DNA of 31,384 bases from Patescibacteria group bacterium. GTDB taxonomy: Bacteria > Patescibacteriota > Minisyncoccia > JAHISW01 > Tagabacteraceae. This document shows, piece by piece, positions 7,123 through 15,113 of the stretch. Under the pieces are notes generated by a model. It had not been told where the DNA came from, ran no database searches, and saw nothing but the letters and a program-made list of their open reading frames with translations. The stretch is taken from positions 1 to 31,384 of the forward strand of contig JAHISW010000046.1 of assembly GCA_018817995.1 (NCBI GenBank). The letters are read 5' to 3'. The stretch's first letter is position 1. Each line of letters opens with the position of its first letter. The translations under genes were made by a program, and so were the position numbers.

Positions 7123-7470
7123 TTATTTATTAACAATTTCTATCTTTTTATTTACTTTCCTTCCAAATTTATCTTTGGCCGTCAATTCAATGATATTATA
7201 TCCCTTCGTCAAAATCAACTGCTCTTCAAAATTACCAAAACTATCAGTAATAATGGGCCTATCATTTAACAACAAGCTGTCCGTATTCACAGCGCTTCCG
7301 TTTACAAAAACAATCGACTTACTTAGTGTTTCCCCATTTTCAGGAGATCTTACGGCAATCTGTGGACCTAATAAAAAAGCCCTTGACTGGTGAAAAAAAT
7401 AAAAAAACAGACAAACAGAAACGCACAGGCCAATAAATAACTTAATAAAAAAACTATTTCTGCCCATCAT
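7123..7470 (-). CDS. Membrane-anchored protein with one Ig-like domain
   Basis: About 115 residues. An N-terminal hydrophobic segment (FFIKLFIGLCVSVCLFFYFF) is likely a signal anchor. The rest resembles a single bacterial Ig-like domain of the glucodextranase-B kind: SPENGETLSKSIVFVNGSA, a middle DSFGNFEEQLILTKGYNIIEL, then AKDKFGRKVNKKIEI. Such domains usually sit outside the membrane and bind sugars or proteins. ATG 7470 is taken as start, overlapping the ftsK stop by 17 nt; ATG 7467 is equally possible and GTG 7482 less likely. Lying between ftsK and recA it may act at the envelope during division, but that is inference from position only. Confidence 0.8.
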   Translation of the reverse strand: MMGRNSFFIKLFIGLCVSVCLFFYFFHQSRAFLLGPQIAVRSPENGETLSKSIVFVNGSAVNTDSLLLNDRPIITDSFGNFEEQLILTKGYNIIELTAKDKFGRKVNKKIEIVNK

Positions 7471-9604
7471 AATTTTCTTCACTCATTGGTCTAACCAAAA
7501 CATCTCTGGGACGTGAACCGTCTTGAGGACCCACGATATTTCTTTCCTCCAACATGTCCAATAAGCGCGCAGCGCGCGCATACCCCACGCGAAGACGTCT
7601 CTGTAAATAGGAGGAAGACGCTTTTTGCGCTTCAATAACTAAACTACGCGCCTTTTCATAAAGCTCATCATCTTCTTCGTCGTCCTCAAAAGAACTCGAC
7701 TCGCTATCAAAAATGGACGACTGTTTTTGCTCTCCCACTCCCAAATCTATTTCGTCCAAGCTAAAATCTTCACATTGATTAACTAAATAGTCAACAACTT
7801 TTTTAACCTCATTTTCTGACACAAAGGACCCCTGGATACGCCTTGGTTTTGTCGTATCGCCGGACAAATAAAGCATGTCTCCATTGCCCAAAAGTTTTTC
7901 CGCCCCAGCCATATCCAATATTGTTCTAGAATCCACCTGAGATGCAACTTGAAAAGCGATACGAGCCGTAATATTCGCCTTTATTAATCCCGTAATAACT
8001 TCCACCGAAGGACGCTGTGTGGAAACAACCAGGTGAATACCAACAGCGCGAGACATCTGCGCCAATCTAACTATAGCGGCTTCAAATTCACGCGGATAAG
8101 TTGCCATAATATCCGCAAGCTCATCAATAATAATAACAATAAATGGCATATCGCAGTTTTTGTTCTTTTTGTGGTAGGAGGTTATGTCGCGCGCCCCGGC
8201 CTGCAAAAGAATCTCATAACGCCTTTCCATCTCTTTGGTTGCCCATTTCAGCGCCATTATTGCTTTTTTGGCTTCCGTGATAACGGGCGACAAAAGATAT
8301 GGGAGATTATTATAAATATTCAATTCAACTCTCTTGGGGTCAATCAATAAAAGCTGTAAATCCAAGGGTGAATGACGATAAAGCAAACTCATCATCAAAG
8401 AATGAATGGCAACCGATTTGCCGGAGCCCGTAGCGCCGGCAATCAAAAGATGTGGCATCTTCGCCATAGAAGAATAAACAGGTCTGCCAGCAACATTGCG
8501 TCCCAAAGCAATAAGCAAAGGATTATCAGTATCTCGAAACGCAGATTCACCCAAAAGATGTCTTAGCCCCACCATGGAAGAAGTTCTATTGGGAACCTCA
8601 ACTCCAACAAGAGACTTTCCGGGAATAGGAGCCTCAATTCTAATAGGGTGACTCGCCAAAGCCAGCGCCAAATCATTGTTCAATGCTGTTATTCGTGAAA
8701 GTTTTACACCCTCCGCCGGCTTGAAAGAATACTGAGTTACCGAAGGACCGATGCACACTTCATTCATCTCAATATTTATTCCGAAATTTTGAAATGTCCT
8801 TTTTATAACATTAGCATTAGCTTTTATGTCACCTGCCGACGGCTTACCCTTGTCCGCCTCCAGTAAATCAAAGGGAGGTGGCTGAAACTTCTTGCCATTT
8901 TGAAACACATTATTCATATATTTTTTTGCTTTTTTATCTTTTATTTGTTCGACGGACTCCTCATCAGCCACGACAGATACAGCGCTTTGGTTTTCATCGC
9001 TGTCTTTTCCTTCTGTCTCCTCAACAACATTCTTGTCAACATCATCAAAATCCGAAAGTTTATCTTTTTTCCTGTTTAAAACTATTTCTTTGCCCAAAAC
9101 TTTTTTAAGCGCAACAAACGAAATAGGAACATTAAACATTATTAAAAAACCAATCAAAAAAGCCACTGCGAATAATATTAAGCTGGCCCAAAAATCAACG
9201 AACTTTAAAAACGGAAGAGCCGCCAAAAAACCCACATAACCCCCACTCTTGTCATCAAAAACAATATCCGTAAGCGCCAAACCGCTGAAAAGCGTTAACA
9301 AACCGCCTATTAAATTGGTAACCAGCAAATTGGGCCTAAAAGAAGAAAACAACGATATAGCGACGAAAAAGAAAAGAACGGGCGCGAGAAAGAACGCTTC
9401 TCCGAAAAGAAATCCAAGGCCCATGTGAACGTACTCTCCAACCAAGCCGGCTTTTCCAAAAACGGCCAAAACCAAAAAAAGAGAAACGCCAAGGCAAATA
9501 ACAGCCCACACAGAATATTTAGTTTCATCCCTCAGCCCACAGTACCACTTGCCATTCTCCTCTGATATGATTTTTTTTCTTTTTTTATTTTTTTCAGCCA
9601 CCAT
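7454..9604 (-). CDS. ftsK: DNA translocase FtsK/SpoIIIE
   Basis: A 716-residue septal DNA pump that clears chromosomes from the closing septum. The N-terminus has about four membrane segments (roughly 31-50, 62-87, 96-114, 137-162), then a charged linker (about 170-250). The RecA-like motor has Walker A GATGSGKS at 390-397, Walker B VIIIDELADIM and the STQRP motif. The C-terminal gamma winged helix (SYLQRRLRVGYARAARLLDMLEE) recognises the polar DNA sequences that direct pumping. Length is usual for the SpoIIIE type. It is first in the operon with the Ig-like gene and recA; a possible -10 (TAATAT) lies just before the start. Confidence 0.97.
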   Translation of the reverse strand: MVAEKNKKRKKIISEENGKWYCGLRDETKYSVWAVICLGVSLFLVLAVFGKAGLVGEYVHMGLGFLFGEAFFLAPVLFFFVAISLFSSFRPNLLVTNLIGGLLTLFSGLALTDIVFDDKSGGYVGFLAALPFLKFVDFWASLILFAVAFLIGFLIMFNVPISFVALKKVLGKEIVLNRKKDKLSDFDDVDKNVVEETEGKDSDENQSAVSVVADEESVEQIKDKKAKKYMNNVFQNGKKFQPPPFDLLEADKGKPSAGDIKANANVIKRTFQNFGINIEMNEVCIGPSVTQYSFKPAEGVKLSRITALNNDLALALASHPIRIEAPIPGKSLVGVEVPNRTSSMVGLRHLLGESAFRDTDNPLLIALGRNVAGRPVYSSMAKMPHLLIAGATGSGKSVAIHSLMMSLLYRHSPLDLQLLLIDPKRVELNIYNNLPYLLSPVITEAKKAIMALKWATKEMERRYEILLQAGARDITSYHKKNKNCDMPFIVIIIDELADIMATYPREFEAAIVRLAQMSRAVGIHLVVSTQRPSVEVITGLIKANITARIAFQVASQVDSRTILDMAGAEKLLGNGDMLYLSGDTTKPRRIQGSFVSENEVKKVVDYLVNQCEDFSLDEIDLGVGEQKQSSIFDSESSSFEDDEEDDELYEKARSLVIEAQKASSSYLQRRLRVGYARAARLLDMLEERNIVGPQDGSRPRDVLVRPMSEENYDGQK

Positions 9605-9645
9605 TTTACTGTTATATTACACCATAAACAAAAATAAATCCAATT

Positions 9646-9682
9646 AAAAAATGCGGGGCTTAATACACTCCGCATTTTATTT
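9646..9682 (-). terminator. Rho-independent terminator
   Basis: Arms AAAATGCGG / CCGCATTTT (9648-9656 and 9670-9678) enclose a 13-nt loop. The minus strand continues into a T run, ending the protease-lipoprotein operon; the plus strand also has a T run, so it may work both ways. Confidence 0.8.
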
Positions 9683-9692
9683 TTTTTACCTG

Positions 9693-11300
9693 TTACGGAC
9701 CTTCAAAAGATCCATTTCTACTAATTTGAGACTCTACGTCGTGCCTCAAACTTACATCAACAGGCTTAGCCTGTGTTTTTTTATCTGTGTAAACCCCATC
9801 GCCATTGGTGTCTACAATACTTGACCTTTGGTCGCCAGAGTCATAATCAATCCTATAGGGACCGTCCTTCACCAAGGTGCTTACTAGCATTTGAATCGCC
9901 ACCTTGTTTTCTGGAAATAAAGTCACCTCTTTCCCTTTTATATTAATCTTTGTCATTCGAACACCGTCAAAATCCTTCTTAACTCGATAAAACTCAACCA
10001 CCCTACCTTCAATTTCCATATATTCACTGATTGGCGAGTGGTATTTAAAAGCGACCCATTCTATGTCACGAGCAAAATTTGACTCGTTCTTTTTTGTGTC
10101 TTTGTCATTCTTGTATTTAATGAAGACCTTGAAATTATTGACTTTCCCTGTTTTGTCAACAACTTTATATTTGCCGGATACACTCCATCCCTCTTTGTTA
10201 ATTTCTGCACCAACAACTTCAATCTGCCCCGGTTGAGACAAAAACACATCCATTTTCTTTTTGGCAAATTTGAAACCCTGGCCATTTTCCTTTAAATTAG
10301 AAACCAAAATCATTTCTATTAATTCCGGGTGCTTGGACATCAAGTCACTTCCTTTTTTAACATCGTTAACATTTGTAAAGTGATCGGGTACACCAAAAGA
10401 AGTACCATTGCTATCGTCAACATCAACAACAACCACCGTCATGTCGTTACCGTTTATGGAATGAAAAACCGATATGGCCGGATACTTTTCCTGATTACCT
10501 TGTTTGTCAAAGCGAAACACCATAATATAATCCGCTTTTCTATCGGGAGGATTATCTATATCCACAGTCTGAAAAAACAACTTAGCAGTTTTATTTTTCC
10601 AAATTTTTGTTTTCGTGGGATCTTTTTCTGGATAATCCGGATTATCTTCCTCTACAAGATAATCCCAATCAACGGCGAATTTCTCCATTGTATTCATCCT
10701 ATTTTCTTTTTCAGCCAAAATCACATATTCCGGCTTAAAAACAATGTCTTTCTCCAAATCAACCAAAGGACAAGTGACATAGGCGCTATCCCTCAATTTT
10801 TTGTCTTTGTCTATTTTTTCACCCGGCAAGCCAAGAATGGAGAGAAACTCGCGACGCGCCTTAACTCGAGCGTATCGTTTCAGCTGCCATTCCAAACCAA
10901 ATCTCTGCCTCTCAAGTCTCTTCATCGCTTGAGGAAAATATTCTAAGAACTGTCTATCGCTCGCATCCAATTTTCTTTCATCTTTCAAACTTCTAATTAT
11001 TTCTGTAATTTCTTTCAGTTTCTCTATTTTTTCTTCAGTCGATACACTGGTAAAATCTATCGGGTAATATTTGTTTCCGTCCCTATCCGTTTCAATTAGA
11101 AGTTTGCCTTCTGAGTCTTTTTTGGCTCGATAAAGCCTAAGCCCATGAGCGGCCCCCGTACTGGCTGCTTCCTCAGTCAGATTATTCTTCTCTTTTAAAA
11201 TCCGTTTCATTTCCCCTTCAATGGTAGGGCCACATGAGTAAAGAACAAAAGAAACAAAAACAAGAAAAAAGAAAGAGAAAAGATGTTTACAATAATTCAT
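9693..11300 (-). CDS. Putative lipoprotein, unknown function
   Basis: A 535-residue exported protein. A hydrophobic N-terminus ends in LYSC with the lipobox Cys at residue 23, so it is probably lipid-anchored. Residues 30-140 are charged and helical. The middle and C-terminal parts look like beta-rich domains with repeated K-x-x-x-D-K strands. Near the C-terminus DTNGDGVYTD (about 497-506) resembles an EF-hand-like calcium loop. I do not recognise the family. The start overlaps the end of the upstream HExxH gene by 14 nt, so the two are cotranscribed and perhaps translationally coupled. It may be a partner, inhibitor or substrate-binding subunit for the protease; that is inference. A terminator follows. 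Confidence 0.75.
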   Translation of the reverse strand: MNYCKHLFSFFFLVFVSFVLYSCGPTIEGEMKRILKEKNNLTEEAASTGAAHGLRLYRAKKDSEGKLLIETDRDGNKYYPIDFTSVSTEEKIEKLKEITEIIRSLKDERKLDASDRQFLEYFPQAMKRLERQRFGLEWQLKRYARVKARREFLSILGLPGEKIDKDKKLRDSAYVTCPLVDLEKDIVFKPEYVILAEKENRMNTMEKFAVDWDYLVEEDNPDYPEKDPTKTKIWKNKTAKLFFQTVDIDNPPDRKADYIMVFRFDKQGNQEKYPAISVFHSINGNDMTVVVVDVDDSNGTSFGVPDHFTNVNDVKKGSDLMSKHPELIEMILVSNLKENGQGFKFAKKKMDVFLSQPGQIEVVGAEINKEGWSVSGKYKVVDKTGKVNNFKVFIKYKNDKDTKKNESNFARDIEWVAFKYHSPISEYMEIEGRVVEFYRVKKDFDGVRMTKINIKGKEVTLFPENKVAIQMLVSTLVKDGPYRIDYDSGDQRSSIVDTNGDGVYTDKKTQAKPVDVSLRHDVESQISRNGSFEGP

Positions 11301-12849
11301 CGCCGATCCTCCCTGTTTCGCGATACATCATCTGTGGCATGGTTATTACCCCCGTCTTTATCAATAAATAAATCTTCTCAATTTTTACGCTGTTAGGCAT
11401 AGATTCCGGCAGACCCAACATATTGGAATATACTTGCACCAATTGTCTGTTTTCCAGAAAGTATTTTTTAATCATCTCTGGAATTATTTCAGAATTTTTC
11501 TCCTTTGCTTTCTGTTCAGCTTTGTGCTTGTCAACAATTTTTTTAGCTTCTTCATAAGCTAACCGAATAATTTCTTCATGGTCGGCAAGCCATTTCTGCG
11601 TTTTTTGGGGACCGTTCAACAAAGTAAAGGCATACCTGGTATAAAAAAAGGTCTTGAATGAACCATTCTGGTCATACAAAGCATCGTTCACACATGCCCA
11701 ATAGAGTGGGTCCATGTAAAACTTCGGCATAAATTTTTCGAACATTGTTTTCCGAAAACTGGAGAAGATTTTTTCCGCCTTAGCGCTGTAGTCCTCAAAT
11801 ACGGACTCTTCTAAATCTAAAGACGGTCCCAGTCTAAACTTAATCATTTCTCTGCGAGCGCGCTCAGCATCGAAAGAAGTTATAACTTTACCGATATTCC
11901 TAGCTGTTTCCTGATACGAGTGAAATAAATAAGTAAAGGATCCGTTATTTCTTTCAACAAACGATGCCCACGTTTCAACATCTGTTTCTTGGCCAACTAA
12001 TATACCTTGATACGCGCTACGGTGAAGTAACTCATGAGTAAAAACATCTTCGAATTTCAAATAGTCTAGAACAAGAGCTACGGGACTGTACGCAACCGTT
12101 CCCGAATCGGGATACGAGAGCCCTAGAATCATCCCCCCTTTGTCCACCGGCATTGGAACGATAACAGCTTTTACGGGGCAAAAATCGCGAAAAGTAAACT
12201 TTGGAGGGATAAACATCAACTCATCAGCAGAAATTTTAAATTCTGAATTAAAATCAAAAGTCCCAAGTTCGGTCAATTTCTGTTCCAAGTCGTCACTTTT
12301 TGAAATAACACCATACTCTACTAATCTTTCCTTGAGCAGGTCAATTATCTCTCCTCTTTTGTTCCCAACAAAACCAACGAGATAATTGGCGCTTTCGCAA
12401 ATTTTTTGCGCGTAAACATATTTTATCTTTTCAAACTCTTCTGGCGCCACTTCCGTGACTTCACCGCCACAATAATAACCGACCTTAGAATTCTGCCATC
12501 TATACTCACTGAAGACGAGGGTAAACTCGTAATTTTTAGAAGGAATTTTTACAACGCAGGAAATCGCGTTGTTAAGAAAAGAACTTTCCCCTCTGTATTT
12601 AGTTGTCGCCCACCCAAAAATGTCCAATTGCTGAATAAATTGTTTGGCAAATGTTGCCCTTGGCATAACTTCCCACATTTTTAATATTTGCGGAAGTTCT
12701 TCTTTGCTTAACTGATCAAGCTCTTTTGTAACATCGGTTACAATAACAGGTGCAAAGGGCGAATAAAATTCCTCGGCCATTGCCCCGTTAGCAAAAACGA
12801 CCAGTAGTAGCGCAAAAGACAATAAAGTGAATACAATTTTTTTTGCCAT
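11287..12849 (-). CDS. Secreted HExxH putative zinc metalloprotease
   Basis: A 520-residue protein. The signal peptide ends in ANGAMA with likely cleavage after residue 25 (A-M-A). The motif HELLH is at about 272-276 and ETDVETWASF follows 12 residues later, placing Glu residues where gluzincin-type proteases hold the third zinc ligand. The C-terminal third is helical and Lys/Glu-rich. Start 12849 is fixed by the signal peptide and by AGGAGG at 12857-12862, seven bases upstream and the best ribosome binding site in the window; an open frame extends further but crosses the leader. It has its own promoter and a leader of about 145 nt. The specific protease family is not recognised. Confidence 0.8.
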   Translation of the reverse strand: MAKKIVFTLLSFALLLVVFANGAMAEEFYSPFAPVIVTDVTKELDQLSKEELPQILKMWEVMPRATFAKQFIQQLDIFGWATTKYRGESSFLNNAISCVVKIPSKNYEFTLVFSEYRWQNSKVGYYCGGEVTEVAPEEFEKIKYVYAQKICESANYLVGFVGNKRGEIIDLLKERLVEYGVISKSDDLEQKLTELGTFDFNSEFKISADELMFIPPKFTFRDFCPVKAVIVPMPVDKGGMILGLSYPDSGTVAYSPVALVLDYLKFEDVFTHELLHRSAYQGILVGQETDVETWASFVERNNGSFTYLFHSYQETARNIGKVITSFDAERARREMIKFRLGPSLDLEESVFEDYSAKAEKIFSSFRKTMFEKFMPKFYMDPLYWACVNDALYDQNGSFKTFFYTRYAFTLLNGPQKTQKWLADHEEIIRLAYEEAKKIVDKHKAEQKAKEKNSEIIPEMIKKYFLENRQLVQVYSNMLGLPESMPNSVKIEKIYLLIKTGVITMPQMMYRETGRIGDELL

Positions 12850-12856
12850 CAGAACA

Positions 12857-12862
12857 CCTCCT
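12857..12862 (-). promoter_or_regulatory. Strong Shine-Dalgarno site
   Basis: AGGAGG, 7 nt before ATG 12849. It decides the start of the secreted HExxH protein and contrasts with nearly all other genes here, which have none. Confidence 0.85.
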
Positions 12863-12901
12863 TGTCCTTTCGTTTTTTTTGTCAAAGAGCAGAAAAAACA
12901 G

Positions 12902-12957
12902 AAATAAAAAAACCGCAACCCAAAAACTATCGCCAGGGATAGAGTCGGGGCCACGGT
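12902..12957 (-). terminator. Possible attenuator in the 5' leader
   Basis: On the minus strand, outer arms ACCG / CGGT and CCC / GGG enclose an inner CTATC / GATAG hairpin, followed at once by seven T residues and ATTT. It lies about 35-90 nt downstream of the predicted start site and about 50 nt before the ribosome binding site, as expected for leader attenuation. The stem is interrupted, and it fits no riboswitch class I know. Confidence 0.4.
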
Positions 12958-12999
12958 ATATCATTTCTCTGCCCTTTCCTTTCTACGGTTCCTAAGTTC

Positions 13000-13027
13000 A
13001 AAATAACATAAACCCCTAAGTAGTCAA
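13000..13027 (-). promoter_or_regulatory. Promoter of the protease-lipoprotein operon
   Basis: TTGACT (13022-13027), a 16-nt spacer and TATTTT (13000-13005) with an upstream TG (TGTTATTTT). The predicted start near 12993 gives a 5' leader of about 145 nt. It lies just after the stop of the GH1 gene. Confidence 0.55.
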
Positions 13028-13069
13028 TTTAGAAAAAATTAGAAAATATAAAGAAAGATTAGTCAACCT

Positions 13070-14311
13070 TCAAATTTCTAGAATATTTGTTTTACAAATC
13101 TTGGCATATTCAAAAGCGCTCGAGCGAATTTTTCTTTCCATATCCCCATAATCAACTTCCACCAAGCCAAACCTGGGCCAAAAACCCTTATCCCATTCAA
13201 AATTATCCAACAATGACCAATAAAAATACCCGCAGACATCTACCCCTTCCTGAATTGCCTTATGAACATAGAACAAGTGCTCTTTTATAAATTTCTCTCT
13301 TTTTTCGTCCTTCGCATCAGCCAATCCATTTTCCATTATATAAATCGGCTTGTTATATTTCTTTAAACCTCTCAAAACATAATAAATTCCTTTCGCATGA
13401 ATTTCCGTATCAGTATCTGTTACTGCTTTATTTTCATTTTGATTATATTTGAAACCCTTGAGAATATTGCGGTAATAATAATTACAACCAATAAAGTCAT
13501 TGAACATTAATGTCCTTTTTAAAAACCAAAAATTCCAAAAACGATTCGCAAAAATTTTTATAATTTTGGCTATTGATCCTTTTGACTCAAAACAGATAGT
13601 GTTATTCGCAAATCCGACTTTTGCCTGAGGATTATTTTTATGAATTATTTTGTACGCATTTTTGTGCGCCTTAACTAAGTTTTTTAAGACTTTCCATGTT
13701 TCCAAAGCACTTTTATGCTGAGGCGGAAATCTATGCGCAAAATATGCATCAAACGCATAAATATCATCCGGCTCATTTAGCGTTATCCAAAAATCAACAT
13801 TACTGCAAGACGTTGTTATTTTTTTTACATATCTTTCAAAATACTTTGGCGCGTCTTTGCAAAGCCACCCACCTTTGTCGCGAAACCAAGTCGGAACCGT
13901 CCAATGCCAAAGCGTAACAAATGGCTCAATCTCCCTCTCTCTCAAGGCGCTTATAACTTTTCTGTAATGCTCAATTTCTTTTTCATCAAACTTCCCTTCT
14001 TCCGGTTCAATCCTTGACCATTCAATTGAAAACCTATGCGCATTGTGCCCAAGTTGTTTTGCAATATCAAAATCTTCGCGAAACCTATTATAATGGTCAC
14101 ACGCTTTCCCCGAAATATAATTTTCTGTCTTTGACATCTCGGGAAATCTTATGAAATCGGGACTCGTAAATTTATTTTTAGATTCTTTCGCCAACCTTTC
14201 GGCGTTTTTCCTTTCCCACTCTGTCCAATCATTAAAATTACCCCCCTCAACTTGATGAGCGGAAGTCGCGCTTCCCCACAAAAACCCTTTTGGAAATTCT
14301 AATTTTATCAT
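13070..14311 (-). CDS. Glycoside hydrolase family 1 (beta-glucosidase-like)
   Basis: A 413-residue GH1 enzyme, slightly short for the family (about 440-480). The N-terminal signature FPKGFLWGSATSAHQVEGG is intact. The acid/base Glu is E180 in TLNEPDD and the nucleophile E327 in YIMENGLAD; the C-terminal FYWSLLDNFEWDKGFWPRFG matches the aglycone-site strand. It has no signal peptide, so it acts in the cytosol on imported beta-glycosides or phospho-glycosides. The gene order suggests it once followed the GH5-like gene directly, the RAYT module now lying between. Substrate cannot be fixed from sequence. Confidence 0.95.
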   Translation of the reverse strand: MIKLEFPKGFLWGSATSAHQVEGGNFNDWTEWERKNAERLAKESKNKFTSPDFIRFPEMSKTENYISGKACDHYNRFREDFDIAKQLGHNAHRFSIEWSRIEPEEGKFDEKEIEHYRKVISALREREIEPFVTLWHWTVPTWFRDKGGWLCKDAPKYFERYVKKITTSCSNVDFWITLNEPDDIYAFDAYFAHRFPPQHKSALETWKVLKNLVKAHKNAYKIIHKNNPQAKVGFANNTICFESKGSIAKIIKIFANRFWNFWFLKRTLMFNDFIGCNYYYRNILKGFKYNQNENKAVTDTDTEIHAKGIYYVLRGLKKYNKPIYIMENGLADAKDEKREKFIKEHLFYVHKAIQEGVDVCGYFYWSLLDNFEWDKGFWPRFGLVEVDYGDMERKIRSSAFEYAKICKTNILEI

Positions 14312-14326
14312 ATAATTTTATTTTTT

Positions 14327-14353
14327 AACTATGGAAGTTCAACTCCCATAGTT
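14327..14353. repeat. Second-family REP palindrome 1
   Basis: AACTATGGAAGTT / AACTcCCATAGTT around a single C, with one mismatch in the right arm. It lies between the GH1 start and the RAYT stop (8 nt away). It belongs to the same family as 14562-14588 and 15083-15111. Confidence 0.9.
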
Positions 14354-14360
14354 GATAGAA

Positions 14361-15068
14361 TCATTCTAAAATGATGTCTTTCATATTCTCTAAATTTCTT
14401 TGAGAATCTTTTAGCCAATCCTTAGTTTCCTTTTTATATTTTTCCTCTCCACCAAAAAAATCCAAAAGAAATTCTCGCTGTGTTACAGACGGAAAATTCT
14501 TTTTTTTAACATAATCAGGAAAACTACTCCATCTATAATTCTCCAAAAACTTCATTTGCCTAACTATGGAAGTTGAACTTCCATAGTTGATTAATTTCAG
14601 TGGGTTTAAGTGAATATAATACGGCAAATGCAAAATATGAGCATGCTCCTCTATTTTAACTGCTTTAAATCTACCCTGAAACAAACTCCCGACTCTCTCA
14701 TATTTCTTATTAAAATAATTTGTATATCCGGTTCCTAGCTTTTGCATAAATTTCACGATCCCTCCCTCTTTTTTCTGCATCAAAAGCAAATGAAAATGAT
14801 TCGGCATTAATGTAAAAATTAATATTTCCACGAGCAATTTTCTTGGTTTCTTTTTTTCTTTCAACTGGTCTAGGTATTGGCTTTCAACTTTCATGGTTTC
14901 GGGATTAAAATAAAAATTCATATTTGATGACAACGCCTCATCATTAAATTCAAATAAATCATGGATAAAACGAAAATAATCCTTATCGTTCATAAATATC
15001 TTTCTTTTCTCCACACCACGATTGTATATATGGTATATTTTGTTGTTTACAAATATTGGCTTCTTCAT
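14361..15068 (-). CDS. REP-associated tyrosine transposase (RAYT, Y1 family)
   Basis: A 235-residue Y1 HUH transposase, paralogue of the one at 4175-4837. The N-terminus MKKPIFVNNKIYHIYNRG, HUH H91-F-H93 in LMPNHFHLLL and catalytic Y115 or Y118 in GYTNYFNKKYERVG align residue for residue with the other copy. The flanking palindromes are different in sequence, so each RAYT appears to have its own REP family. One REP copy is inside the gene, read in frame as NYGSSTSIV (161-169), 100 residues away from the internal REP of the first RAYT. It interrupts a run of minus-strand metabolic genes, between two glycoside hydrolases. Confidence 0.93.
   Translation of the reverse strand: MKKPIFVNNKIYHIYNRGVEKRKIFMNDKDYFRFIHDLFEFNDEALSSNMNFYFNPETMKVESQYLDQLKEKKKPRKLLVEILIFTLMPNHFHLLLMQKKEGGIVKFMQKLGTGYTNYFNKKYERVGSLFQGRFKAVKIEEHAHILHLPYYIHLNPLKLINYGSSTSIVRQMKFLENYRWSSFPDYVKKKNFPSVTQREFLLDFFGGEEKYKKETKDWLKDSQRNLENMKDIILE
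14562..14588. repeat. Second-family REP palindrome 2, inside RAYT reading frame
   Basis: Perfect 13-bp arms AACTATGGAAGTT / AACTTCCATAGTT around one G. Its nine codons read in frame as NYGSSTSIV without a stop. Confidence 0.92.
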
Positions 15069-15082
15069 GCACTATAATTATA

Positions 15083-15111
15083 CAACTATGGAAGTTCAAC
15101 TTCCATAGTTG
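15083..15111. repeat. Second-family REP palindrome 3
   Basis: Perfect palindrome with 14-bp arms (CAACTATGGAAGTT) around one C. It lies upstream of the RAYT start and 2 nt after the stop of the GH5-like gene, where it could also end transcription. Confidence 0.92.
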
Positions 15112-15113
15112 AT

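Noticed and set aside
12850..12954. N-terminal extension of the secreted HExxH protein
   Set aside because: The signal peptide and AGGAGG fix the start at 12849; the extension crosses the leader hairpin.
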